A DNA stretch of 64,000 bases. Source: Roseiarcus sp049514155. GTDB taxonomy: Bacteria > Pseudomonadota > Alphaproteobacteria > Rhizobiales > Beijerinckiaceae. The DNA lies in NCBI RefSeq assembly GCF_049514155.1, contig NZ_JBEKVH010000012.1:1-64000 (forward strand), written 5' to 3'. A program made the position numbers and the translations under genes. Below the pieces are notes generated by a model that did no database searches, was not told the origin of the DNA, and saw only the letters and a list, made by a program, of their open reading frames with translations. Numbering within the stretch: position 1 is the first letter of the stretch; the number at the start of each line of letters is the position of its first letter. This document shows positions 8,401-15,177 of this stretch, one piece after another.

Positions 8401-8696
8401 CGCGCGGTGACGACGACCTTATCGTCCTGGGTCTGCGAATAGACGTGCTCGACGCCGTCGATGCCCTTGACGATGTCCTCGAGCGGTCGGGTGACGAGCT
8501 CGACCGCATCTGCGGCCTTGTAGCCGTTGGTCGTCACCATGATGTCGACCATCGGCACGCTGATCTGCGGCTCTTCCTCGCGCGGCAGCGAAACGAGGGC
8601 GAGGGCGCCGGCGGCGAGCGCCGCCAGCAGCAGCAGCGGCGTCAGCGGCGAATTGATGAAGACGCGGGTCAGCGCGCCAGAGATGCCGAGCTTCAT
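5472..8696 (-). CDS. RND efflux pump inner-membrane permease
   Basis: The 1074-residue protein is a full-length RND transporter of the AcrB/hydrophobe-amphiphile type. The N-terminal helix is followed by LPREEEPQISVPMVDIMV, close to the usual LPxxxxPxIxxP segment, then a periplasmic pore domain, central membrane helices (about 355-510), a second periplasmic domain and C-terminal helices. The proton-relay pair is present in FSIGILVDDAIVVVEN (Asp418, Asp419). Its ATG overlaps the stop codon of the adaptor gene by 4 bases. No outer-membrane factor gene is nearby, so it presumably borrows one. Substrate is unknown; the divergent ArsR and downstream rhodanese suggest a sulfide-linked compound. Confidence 0.93.
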   Translation of the reverse strand: MKLGISGALTRVFINSPLTPLLLLAALAAGALALVSLPREEEPQISVPMVDIMVTTNGYKAADAVELVTRPLEDIVKGIDGVEHVYSQTQDDKVVVTARFLVGTDEDVALLRIHEKIRANIVALPKGIPEPVIVGRGVNDVAIVDLTLSADPAHAGQWTDNGLYQVADELQHELAKVDNVGGTYIVGGSRNQIRVEPDPERLALYGVTLNQLVDKLANANRSFVVGALREDGRSLPVVVGQTLQGVPDIGLLLLTTRDGRPVYVKDVANVVVGAAEPDHRAWTMTKLDNGDLQRRPAVTLAIAKRKGANAVAVADDALHRLEIVKGRIIPPGLEVTVTRNYGATATEKANELLFHLGLATLSIVALIAFAIGWREGVVVFIVIPTTILMTMFASWLMGYTINRVSLFALIFSIGILVDDAIVVVENIARHWSMRGERGLVETAVEAVAEVGNPTVIATLTIVAALLPMMFVSGMMGPYMSPIPANASIAMLFSFGVAVTVTPWLLLHIAGRHAGKIEHSEGHAHDIGALGRLYSRVATPLLRGRRRSQVFLLAVGLATVAACALFATENVRVKLLPFDNKSEIQVVLDLPQGTALEETDRALMAAAERLKNLPELTSIQAYVGAAAPFNFNGLVRHYYLRDEPQQGDLAVNLVDKGMRRRASHAIALDIRRRLADLPLPAGTALKVVEVPPGPPVLATVLAEIYGPDAASRRTIAAKVRKAFAAVDFVVDVDDSFPKPAERLRISIDQEALEFHGVEEQAVYDTIAGLLGGAPIGFSQRGDGLKPIDISVALPLSARTPDERILSTPLPAGGTVRQGANVELGDVVRLTREPASYPIFRHNGRFAEMVTADVAGRFEAPIYAMLAIEGEMARQDWGKDGAPAIRYHGQPENDAAPTLLWDGEWEVTYVTFRDMGAAFMVAILGIYLLVVAQFGSFKLPLVILTPVPLTLIGILLGHWWLGAAFTATSMIGFIALAGIIVRNSILLVDFIRRRRAEGAELRAALIDAGAARVKPIVLTAAAAMIGSAFILADPIFQGLAISLVFGLASSTALTLLVIPAIYVWLRDDERPAPTSS

Positions 8697-9658
8697 GGCG
8701 CGACCAGCGCGTCGCCGTCGGCGAGGCCGGCGAGAATCTCGATCGCGTCGCCGTGGCGCTCGCCGGGCTGGACGACGACCTCGGACCCGTCCGCGGTCTT
8801 GACGTAGTTGACCCCGGCGCGGCGGAAGACGAAGGCGGCGGGCACGACAATGACGCGCCGCGCCCCGGCCGAGACCCAGGCCAGCGTGCGTTCGCCGACG
8901 AAATAGTCACCGAGGCCGGGCACTTCGACGTCGGCGATGACGCGGCCGCCCTGAATCTCGGGGTACACGGTCGTCACGCGGCCTTCGCGCCGGGTTTCGT
9001 CCGTCAACTCGGTGAGGCCGCGTGAGCCGATCTGCACCTTGTCGCCGGCGCGCATGAACTGCGCATGGCGTTCAGGCAGTTGCAGGCGCAGGATGTAGCG
9101 ATCCTCGGCGAGGGTGGCGACGGTTTCGCCGGGCATGACGACGCGCCCTTCTGAAACCGGTACCGAGAGAATGCGGCCGGCGCCGGGCGCGAGCACAGCG
9201 CCCTCGCTCATCTGCTGGGCGATGACGCTGCGGTCGCCGCGCATCGCGTCGAGATTGCGTTCAGCGACATCGTAGGCGGTGCGGGCGGCGTCGACCTGGA
9301 CCTGCGCGCTGACGCCCTTGCGCAGCAATTCGTCAACGCGGTCGAGATCCGTCTTGGCCTTGTCGACCTGCGCCTGCTGCGATTCAATGCGGGCGTCGAG
9401 CGCCTGCATCTGCAGCACGAGCTTGGGGTCGGCGACGGTCGCGAGTTCCGCGCCGGCCTCGGCGCGTTCGCCCTCTTTTGCCTTGAGCGAGACGATCGTG
9501 CCGCCGAGCCGCGCACGGGCGACGAGCTGATGGACGGGCTCGACGGTGGCGACGACCGCCTTCTGATCCTGGACCTCGACCGCATGGACGACGATTCGAT
9601 CCGCCGCAAAAGCGGCCTGAGGCAAGGCGATGGCGGCGATCAGCAACAGGCGGCGCAT
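8693..9658 (-). CDS. RND efflux periplasmic adaptor (membrane fusion protein)
   Basis: I choose the ATG at 9658 (GGAGGGGAG upstream, signal peptide directly after) over in-frame starts up to 9685. The 321-residue product has a signal peptide (MRRLLLIAAIALPQAAFA), a beta-barrel/lipoyl half (VHQLVARARLGGTIVSLKAKE), a coiled-coil hairpin (MQALDARIESQQAQVDKAKTD and onward) and a returning lipoyl half (GAVLAPGAGRILSVPVSEG), the standard HlyD/AcrA layout. It would link the RND permease encoded immediately downstream to an outer-membrane channel. As first gene of the operon it shares the 56-base intergenic region, including the operator-like element at 9695-9705, with the divergent arsR. Confidence 0.92.
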   Translation of the reverse strand: MRRLLLIAAIALPQAAFAADRIVVHAVEVQDQKAVVATVEPVHQLVARARLGGTIVSLKAKEGERAEAGAELATVADPKLVLQMQALDARIESQQAQVDKAKTDLDRVDELLRKGVSAQVQVDAARTAYDVAERNLDAMRGDRSVIAQQMSEGAVLAPGAGRILSVPVSEGRVVMPGETVATLAEDRYILRLQLPERHAQFMRAGDKVQIGSRGLTELTDETRREGRVTTVYPEIQGGRVIADVEVPGLGDYFVGERTLAWVSAGARRVIVVPAAFVFRRAGVNYVKTADGSEVVVQPGERHGDAIEILAGLADGDALVAP

Positions 9659-9678
9659 GGGCTCCCCTCCAGCGAGGC

Positions 9679-9714
9679 TTGACACATATATTCGGATATT
9701 CTAATTTAGCAAGC
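9679..9714 (+). promoter_or_regulatory. arsR promoter with operator-like GATATTCTAAT
   Basis: TTGACA (9679-9684), a 17-base spacer and TAATTT (9702-9707) form a good sigma-70-type promoter. The 11-base word GATATTCTAAT (9695-9705) overlaps the -10 element and is repeated exactly at 13805-13815 before sqr. The expected start of transcription lies at or next to the ATG at 9715, so the mRNA may be leaderless. The same AT-rich block can also supply a promoter for the divergent RND operon. Confidence 0.65.
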
Positions 9715-10059
9715 ATGAATTTAGAGGAGCTGGAAAGTCAGGCGGGCGCGGCGGAGGGCCTGCTCAAGGCGGTCGCCAATCGCCGCCGGCTGACGATCCT
9801 GTGTGAACTGTCGCGCGGCGAACGTTCTGTGTCGGATCTGGGCGAGGCGATCGGACTGAGCCAATCGGCGCTGTCGCAGCATCTCGCGCGGCTGCGCGCC
9901 GACCGCATCGTCGCGACTCGGCGCGAGTCGCAGACGATCTACTATTCGCTGGAGAGCGAGCGCGTCAGGAAGCTGATCGACCTGCTCTACCAGCTCTATT
10001 GCGCGCCCGAATGCGGCGTCGAAACGAAAGCCAAAGAACAAGGAGAGGCGAAGCGATGA
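9715..10059 (+). CDS. ArsR-family regulator, SqrR/BigR-type persulfide sensor (copy 1)
   Basis: The 114-residue winged-helix repressor has the recognition helix region GLSQSALSQHLARLRAD (residues 47-63) and the wing RRESQTIYYSL. It lacks the metal-box motif of ArsR/SmtB metal sensors. It has Cys30 and Cys96, 66 residues apart, the same spacing as the redox pair of BigR and SqrR, plus Cys100. In those proteins sulfane sulfur links the two cysteines and releases DNA. It is first in an operon with DUF2892 and DUF302 genes and divergent from the RND operon. An operator-like word lies in its own promoter, so autoregulation is likely. The ATG at 9715 has no evident ribosome binding site. Confidence 0.85.
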   Translation: MNLEELESQAGAAEGLLKAVANRRRLTILCELSRGERSVSDLGEAIGLSQSALSQHLARLRADRIVATRRESQTIYYSLESERVRKLIDLLYQLYCAPECGVETKAKEQGEAKR

Positions 10060-10259
10060 CGATCGACAAGGCGGTGATGGCGTTCGCGGGGACGGTGGTT
10101 CTGTTTAGCTTGGGGCTTTCGCTGTGGCTCAGCCTCTATTGGCTGCTGCTGACAGCTTTCGTCGGGCTCAATCTGCTGCAGGCCTCGTTCACCGGCTTCT
10201 GCCCGCTGGCGATTGCGCTGCGGTGCGTCGGCGTGCGGCCCGGTCAGGCGTTTCGCTGA
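10056..10259 (+). CDS. DUF2892 (YgaP-like) small membrane protein
   Basis: The 67-residue protein has two membrane helices separated by a short turn (about residues 8-28 and 30-48) and the GFCPLAIALRCVGVRPG segment typical of the DUF2892/YgaP transmembrane domain. In E. coli YgaP this domain is fused to a rhodanese; here the rhodanese is encoded separately at 4723-5070. The conserved cysteine in FCPL may take part in sulfur chemistry at the membrane, which is inference. Its ATG overlaps the arsR stop codon by 4 bases, so translation is coupled, and AGGAG lies just upstream. Confidence 0.85.
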   Translation: MTIDKAVMAFAGTVVLFSLGLSLWLSLYWLLLTAFVGLNLLQASFTGFCPLAIALRCVGVRPGQAFR

Positions 10260-10287
10260 CGCGCGGGCCGCGCAAAGGAGGTCAGTG

Positions 10288-10674
10288 ATGAACTACTATC
10301 TCTCGCGTTCGGTCGCGCTGGATTTCGAGGCGGCGGTCGCCAAGACGATCGCGGCGCTCAAGGCCGAGGGCTTCGGCGTGTTGACCGACATCGACATCGC
10401 CGCGACGCTGAAGCAGAAGCTCGGCGTCGACTTCCGCAAGTATCGCATTCTCGGCGCCTGCAATCCTCCGCTGGCGCACAAGGCGCTTTCCGCCGACGAC
10501 AAGATCGGCGTGATGTTGCCGTGCAACGTCATCGTGCAGGAGAGGGCGGAAGGGGGCGCGGAACTGGCAGCGATCGATCCGCGCGCGGCGATGCAGCGGG
10601 TCGGCAACCCGGCGCTCTCGGCGGTCGCCGAAGAAGTCGCTGAGCGACTGTCGCGCGCGCTGCAAGCGGTCTGA
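10288..10674 (+). CDS. DUF302 domain protein
   Basis: I start at the ATG at 10288, preceded by AAAGGAGG, giving 128 residues. The sequence matches the DUF302 family: a beta-alpha-beta unit with EAVAKTIAALKAEGFGVLTDID (residues 11-33), KYRILGACNPPLAHKALSAD with the conserved GACNP cysteine, and IGVMLPCNVIVQE with a second conserved cysteine. Family function is not established. DUF302 genes often accompany sulfur-oxidation and rhodanese genes, as here. It is the third gene of the arsR operon and is followed by a hairpin with a T-run at 10688-10714. Confidence 0.88.
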   Translation: MNYYLSRSVALDFEAAVAKTIAALKAEGFGVLTDIDIAATLKQKLGVDFRKYRILGACNPPLAHKALSADDKIGVMLPCNVIVQERAEGGAELAAIDPRAAMQRVGNPALSAVAEEVAERLSRALQAV

Positions 10675-10687
10675 TCGACCTGCGCAG

Positions 10688-10714
10688 GCCGACGAAATCC
10701 TTGGGTCGGCTTTT
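10688..10714 (+). terminator. Probable rho-independent terminator of the arsR-DUF2892-DUF302 operon
   Basis: GCCGAC (10688-10693) pairs with GTCGGC (10105-10110 counted from the same block, that is 10705-10710) across an 11-base loop and is followed directly by TTTT. It begins 13 bases after the DUF302 stop codon. The stem is short, so efficiency is uncertain. Confidence 0.5.
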
Positions 10715-10800
10715 GGCGGCGCTCGTTTGCGTGTAATGAGGACCCAGGCGCGAAAAGCGCGCCCGCCGCGGCTGCGCCGCGGTCTCGCACGGGAGCGATC

Positions 10801-11181
10801 ATGGACAAGCGCGTCGCAGCTAAGGCGCAGGTCGCGCCCGGCGGAGCGCGCTTGGCGATTGATCCGACCGAACTCGGCGCTCACGCCGAAGCCGCAGCGG
10901 CGTTGTTGCGCGCGATGAGCGGCAAGGCGCGGCTGCTGGTGCTGTGCAATCTCGTGCACGGCGAGCGTTCGGTCGGCGAGCTGCAACGCATCGTCGGCCT
11001 CAGCCAGTCGGCGCTGTCGCAGCATCTGGCGGTGCTCAGGCGCTCGAAGTTGGTCGAGACGCGCCGCGAAACGCAGACGATCTATTATCGCTTGGCCGGC
11101 GGCGCGGCTGCGGCGGTGCTCGAGACGCTGCACGGCATCTATTGCGCGCCCCCGGCGGGCGGCAAATCGCGCGGCCGCTGA
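10801..11181 (+). CDS. ArsR-family regulator, SqrR/BigR-type persulfide sensor (copy 2)
   Basis: The 126-residue protein is a close paralogue of the regulator at 9715: both share RSV-x-(D/E)L, the GLSQSALSQHLA recognition helix and the RRE-x-QTIYY wing. Cys49 and Cys115 are again 66 residues apart and sit in the same contexts (VLCNL, YCAPP), so the persulfide-sensing pair is intact. The N-terminus is about 19 residues longer than in copy 1. A GGGAG motif precedes the ATG. It is separated from the first arsR operon by a terminator and has no operator-like word of its own that I can see. Its 3' end overlaps the 3' end of cysG by 43 bases. Confidence 0.85.
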   Translation: MDKRVAAKAQVAPGGARLAIDPTELGAHAEAAAALLRAMSGKARLLVLCNLVHGERSVGELQRIVGLSQSALSQHLAVLRRSKLVETRRETQTIYYRLAGGAAAAVLETLHGIYCAPPAGGKSRGR

Positions 11182-12623
11182 GTCGCGCCCTCCGGCGCGT
11201 ACCAGTTCAGCTTCTCGCGCAGCGACACGACTGTGCCGACGATGACGATCGTTGGGCCACGCAGGTTCGCCGCGCGCGCCTTGGCGGCGAGGTCGGCGAG
11301 CGTCCCGACGACGACGCGCTGGTTCACGCGCGCGCCGTTGTCGATGATCGCCGCGGGCAGGGCGGGGTCGCCGCCGCGGGCGACGAAGGCCTGCATCAGC
11401 TCTTCAACACGGTCGAGACCCATGTAGATCGCGACGGTCTGGTTGGGCTTGATCAGCGTTTCCCAGTCGAGATCGAGCGGGCCGTCGCGGCCATGACCGG
11501 TGACGAAGACGCAAGCCTGGGCGTGGTCGCGATGGGTCAGCGGGATGCCGGCATAGGCGGCGCAGGCGGTCGCGGCGGTGACGCCGGGACAGACCTGGAA
11601 CGGGATGCCGTGTTCGGCGAGCTTTTCGATCTCTTCGCCGCCGCGGCCGAAGATGAATGGGTCGCCGCCTTTGAGCCGCAGCACCCGCTTGCCCTCGCGC
11701 GCGAGCCTGACCAGCAGATCGCTGATCTCTTCCTGTGGCAGCGCGTGGTCGGCGCGGCGCTTGCCGACATAGATGCGCTCGGCCTCGCGCCGCGCGAGAT
11801 CGACGATGCTCGGATCGACCAGCCGGTCGTAGAGCACGACGTCGGCCTTCTGCATCAGTCTGAGCGCGCGGAAGGTCAACAGGTCGGCATCGCCCGGACC
11901 GGCGCCGACGAGATAGACCTCGCCGAGCCACGGGCCTTCGCCGCTTTCCGTAGCGCGATCGAGAGCCTCGACGAGTGCGGCCTCGGCGGCCGGTTCGTTG
12001 CGGGCGAGCGCCAGCTCGGCGATCGGCCCGTCGAGGACGCGCTCCCAGAAGCGCCGCCGCGCGACCGGCGAGCGCAGCTTGCTGTTGACCTGCGCGCGCA
12101 TGCGGCCGGCGAAGGCGGCGAGCCGGCCGTAGGCGGCGGGGATCAGCGTTTCCAGCCGAGCGCGCAGCATTCGCCCAAGAAGCGGCGAAGCGCCGCCGGT
12201 TGAGACCGCGACGACGAGCGGCGCGCGGTCGAGGATCGAGGGTGAAATGAAATCGCTGAGATCGGAGCGGTCGGCGACGTTGATCGGCGGGCCGGCGCCG
12301 GCGAGCGCGGCGTGGAGCCGTTCGTCGGCGGCGGGATCGCCGGTCGCGATATAGCAGACGAGGCAGCCGGCGAGATCGGCGTGCGCCGGCTCGCGCGCGA
12401 CATGGGTGAAGGCGAAGCGCTCGCTGAGCGGCGCGAACTCCTCCTCGTCGAGCCGCGGCGCGTAGATCGAGACGAGCGCGCCGGCGCGCGCCAGCGTTTC
12501 GACGCGGCGCGCCGCGACAAGACCGCCGCCGACGACCGCCGCTTTCTGACCGCAGGCGCGCAGGAACATCGGCAGGTAGGGCGTCGTCGCCGCGGCCGCG
12601 GGATCGGGACCGTCTTCGCTCAT
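11139..12623 (-). CDS. cysG: Siroheme synthase (CysG)
   Basis: The 494-residue fusion makes siroheme from uroporphyrinogen III for sulfite and nitrite reductases. The N-terminal half is the precorrin-2 dehydrogenase/ferrochelatase: a dinucleotide-binding loop VVGGGLVAARRVE (residues 30-42), NVADRSDLSDFISPS and STGGASPLLGRMLRARLE. The C-terminal half, from about residue 234, is the SAM-dependent uroporphyrinogen III methyltransferase: EVYLVGAGPGDADLLTFRAL, YDRLV, RLKGGDPFIFGRGGEE and CPGVTAATACAAYAGIPLTHR. Length is slightly above the E. coli enzyme. It lies 27 bases after the trpD2-like gene on the same strand and overlaps arsR copy 2 tail to tail. No sulfite reductase gene is in the window. 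Confidence 0.95.
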   Translation of the reverse strand: MSEDGPDPAAAATTPYLPMFLRACGQKAAVVGGGLVAARRVETLARAGALVSIYAPRLDEEEFAPLSERFAFTHVAREPAHADLAGCLVCYIATGDPAADERLHAALAGAGPPINVADRSDLSDFISPSILDRAPLVVAVSTGGASPLLGRMLRARLETLIPAAYGRLAAFAGRMRAQVNSKLRSPVARRRFWERVLDGPIAELALARNEPAAEAALVEALDRATESGEGPWLGEVYLVGAGPGDADLLTFRALRLMQKADVVLYDRLVDPSIVDLARREAERIYVGKRRADHALPQEEISDLLVRLAREGKRVLRLKGGDPFIFGRGGEEIEKLAEHGIPFQVCPGVTAATACAAYAGIPLTHRDHAQACVFVTGHGRDGPLDLDWETLIKPNQTVAIYMGLDRVEELMQAFVARGGDPALPAAIIDNGARVNQRVVVGTLADLAAKARAANLRGPTIVIVGTVVSLREKLNWYAPEGATQRPRDLPPAGGAQ

Positions 12624-12650
12624 CAGCGCCTCATGGAGTCGCGCATCGGC

Positions 12651-13652
12651 TCAGGCCGCATCGGCGAGGCGGGCGCGATTGCGCGCGCGCCACAGCGCCT
12701 TGGCCCGCGCCCCGGCAGCGGCGGGATCGCGCTCGACGCCGAGCGTCGCCAGCGCGATCGCGACGGTGCCGATGATCGCCGCGGTCGCGTATTCGTCCTG
12801 TGTCTCGCCACGCCACAGCGCCGCGAGGCGGTCGAGATCGAGGTTTTCATCGGGAATTGCGTGTGGGTCATCGAGCAGCGGCGGCCAGCGCGTTTCGCCG
12901 GCTGCGCCGTCGGCGACGGTGAGTGTTTCGCACGGCTTGTTGGGCCGCCGCTCCGCTTCGCCGCCTTCGCCGCGGAACACCGTCATGCGCGCTTCGTCGA
13001 GCCTGAGCGCGGCGTCGCGGTGGATCGCCATGTAGCCGGGATGGAACACCGACTGGATCGAAGCCGGCGCGCCAAATGGATTGACGAGCCGCGCCAGCGT
13101 GTGGACCGGCGAGCGCAGGCCGAGGATCGTGCGCAAGGCGAATAGCTCGGCGAGCCGCGGGCAGAAGGCGTCGAGCGGCAGATAGACGAAATTGCGCGCT
13201 TCGAGATGGGCGGCGGCTTCGTCGAGGTCGGCGGCGATCGGCAGGCCGAGGCGGGCGATCGCCTCGCGTGTGTAAAGGCGCCCGGCGGTGTGGCCTTCGA
13301 GCCCGTGCATCGCGACGCGCCAGCCGGCGTCGGCGAGCGTCAGCGCCGCGAGCAGGAACCACGGCAGGCGCCGGCGCTTGCCGGCGTAGCTCGGCCAGTC
13401 GAGGTCGGCGCGGATCGCCGGCTTGGACAGGGTCGCGCGGACAGCGCGCACGAAACCAGCGATCTCGTCGCCGGTCTCCTCCTTGACCCTGAGCAGCATC
13501 AGGAAGGCGCCGATCTGCTCGGGTCGCGCGCCGCCGGCGAGGATCATCGCCATCGCTTCTTCGGCCTCGGCGAGCGTCAGGGCGCGCGTCAGCGACTTGC
13601 CGCGACCGAGAACGGCGATGAATCGCGCGAAAGGATGCGGTTCGGTTGCCAA
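12651..13652 (-). CDS. TrpD2-like glycosyl/phosphoribosyl transferase family protein
   Basis: The coding region runs open far upstream, so the start must be chosen. I propose the TTG at 13652 (about 333 residues), giving MATEPHPFARFIAVLGRGKS. There is no nearby in-frame ATG, and the ribosome binding site is weak. The N-terminal helical domain (LTLAEAEEAMAMILAGGARPEQIGAFLMLLRVKEET) and the phosphoribosyltransferase-like domain (NPFGAPASIQSVFHPGYMAIH) match the anthranilate phosphoribosyltransferase-like YbiB/TrpD2 family, which lacks proven TrpD activity and in E. coli binds nucleic acid. The canonical TrpD glycine loop is replaced. It precedes cysG in a likely two-gene operon. Function is unproven. 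Confidence 0.7.
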   Translation of the reverse strand: MATEPHPFARFIAVLGRGKSLTRALTLAEAEEAMAMILAGGARPEQIGAFLMLLRVKEETGDEIAGFVRAVRATLSKPAIRADLDWPSYAGKRRRLPWFLLAALTLADAGWRVAMHGLEGHTAGRLYTREAIARLGLPIAADLDEAAAHLEARNFVYLPLDAFCPRLAELFALRTILGLRSPVHTLARLVNPFGAPASIQSVFHPGYMAIHRDAALRLDEARMTVFRGEGGEAERRPNKPCETLTVADGAAGETRWPPLLDDPHAIPDENLDLDRLAALWRGETQDEYATAAIIGTVAIALATLGVERDPAAAGARAKALWRARNRARLADAA

Positions 13653-13784
13653 GGGAATCGATTGCGTTTCCGGGCGTCGTGCGCCGGCGGCGACGCTAGC
13701 GGAATGCGCCGGGGCGGGGAAGGGCGCCGGCGCCGCGACCGCCGCCGGGCCGCCGCCCACGCCGAAAGACGCACAGGGCGACCC

Positions 13785-13817
13785 TAGACAAATTAGAATA
13801 ACATGATATTCTAATAT
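13785..13817 (+). promoter_or_regulatory. sqr promoter with inverted-repeat operator
   Basis: A perfect inverted repeat, ATTAGAAT (13792-13799) and ATTCTAAT (13808-13815) separated by 8 bases, fills the spacer and -10 region of a probable promoter (TAGACA at 13785-13790, TATTCT at 13807-13812). The right arm lies within GATATTCTAAT, identical to the element before arsR copy 1. The GAAT-N8-ATTC architecture resembles sites reported for the SqrR/BigR group. The rest of the 13653-13871 gap shows nothing else. Confidence 0.7.
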
Positions 13818-13871
13818 ATGCAGCAGGCCGACCATGGCCGCGCGAGACGGGGAAACGCAGGAGAGGGAAAG

Positions 13872-15155
13872 GTGGCTGAAATCGTCATCATGGGCGCCGG
13901 ACTTGGCGGCGCCGTCATGGCCTACGAAATGAAGGACCAGATGCGGCCGCAGGACAAGCTGACGGTCGTCACCAAGGACCCGATCTATCATTTCGTCCCG
14001 TCGAACCCGTGGGTCGCGGTCGGTTGGCGTTCTCGCCAGGCGGTCGAGGTCGACCTCGCCCCGACGCTGGCCAAGCGCGGGATCACCTTCAAGCCGGTGC
14101 CGGTGGTCAAGGTGTTTCCCAACGAGAACCGCCTGGAGCTCGCCGACGGTTCGGCGATCCGTTACGACTACCTCGTCATCGCTACCGGTCCCGAGCTCGC
14201 CTTTGACGAGATCGAGGGCCTCGGTCCCGACGCCAACACCTCGTCGATCTGCCACATCGACCACGCGTTGAAGGCCGGCGTCAGCTTCGAGGAGTTCTGC
14301 AAGAATCCCGGCCCGATCGTCACCGGCGCGGTGCAGGGCGCCTCGTGCTTCGGCCCCGCCTACGAGTTCACCTTCATCCTCGAGACCGAACTCAGGCGTC
14401 GCCGCATTCGCGACCGCGTGCCGATGACCTTTGTCACCGCCGAGCCGTATATCGGCCATCTCGGTCTCGATGGCGTCGGCGACACCAAGGGCCTGCTCGA
14501 GAGCGAAATGCGCGAGCACCACATCAAGTGGATCACCAGCGCGCGGGTGAAAAAGGTCGAGCCGGGCAAGATGACGATCGAGGAAGTCGCCGACGACGGC
14601 TCGGTCAAGGCGACGCGCGAGTTGCCGTTCGCCTATTCGATGATGCTGCCCGCCTTCCGCGGCATCGCGCCGCTGCGCGGGATCGACGGCCTCGTCAATC
14701 CGCGCGGCTTCGTCGTCGTCGACAAGCACCAGCAGAACCCGAAATATCCGAATGTCTTCGGCGTCGGCGTGTGCGTCGCGATTGCGCCGGTCGGACCGAC
14801 GCCGGTGCCATGCGGCGTGCCGAAGACGGGCTTCATGATCGAGTCGATGGTCACCGCGACCGCGCTCAACATCGGCCAGATGCTGCGCGGCGAGAAGCCG
14901 ACCCACCAGGGGACCTGGAATGCCGTCTGCCTCGCCGACTTCGGCGATTCCGGCGTCGCCTTCGTCGCCCAGCCGCAAATCCCGCCGCGCAACGTCAACT
15001 GGTCGTCGTCGGGCCGGTGGGTGCACGCGGCCAAGCTGGGTTTCGAGAAGTATTTCCTGCGCAAGATGCGCAAAGGCGCGAGCGAGCCCTTCTACGAGTC
15101 GGCAGCGTTGAAGATGCTCGGTATCGACAAGCTGAAGACGGTGACGACCGACTGA
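13872..15155 (+). CDS. sqr: Sulfide:quinone oxidoreductase
   Basis: I choose the GTG at 13872 (GAGAGG 5 bases upstream) over the ATG at 13818, which lies in the promoter. The 427-residue flavoprotein has an N-terminal FAD site (IVIMGAGLGG, residues 4-13) and a second FAD segment (DYLVIATGPEL). With this start, cysteines fall at 127, 159 and 353, the three positions shown essential in Rhodobacter capsulatus SQR, which has the same length. Cys159 sits in GASCFGPAYEF. The enzyme oxidises sulfide to polysulfide and passes electrons to ubiquinone at the membrane. The operator and the convergent sensor-type arsR indicate sulfide-induced expression. FccB-like relatives are the main alternative. Confidence 0.88.
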   Translation: MAEIVIMGAGLGGAVMAYEMKDQMRPQDKLTVVTKDPIYHFVPSNPWVAVGWRSRQAVEVDLAPTLAKRGITFKPVPVVKVFPNENRLELADGSAIRYDYLVIATGPELAFDEIEGLGPDANTSSICHIDHALKAGVSFEEFCKNPGPIVTGAVQGASCFGPAYEFTFILETELRRRRIRDRVPMTFVTAEPYIGHLGLDGVGDTKGLLESEMREHHIKWITSARVKKVEPGKMTIEEVADDGSVKATRELPFAYSMMLPAFRGIAPLRGIDGLVNPRGFVVVDKHQQNPKYPNVFGVGVCVAIAPVGPTPVPCGVPKTGFMIESMVTATALNIGQMLRGEKPTHQGTWNAVCLADFGDSGVAFVAQPQIPPRNVNWSSSGRWVHAAKLGFEKYFLRKMRKGASEPFYESAALKMLGIDKLKTVTTD

Positions 15156-15177
15156 TTGCGGCCGGGGCGGCGTGCGG

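Noticed and set aside
13818..13871. ATG at 13818 as the sqr start
   Set aside because: It overlaps the predicted promoter and operator, has no ribosome binding site and would add 18 residues not fitting the known SQR N-terminus.
13653..15026. Upstream extension of the trpD2-like frame to 791 residues
   Set aside because: The extension is antisense to sqr and is Arg/Asp/His-rich; only the part from about 13652 has family similarity.
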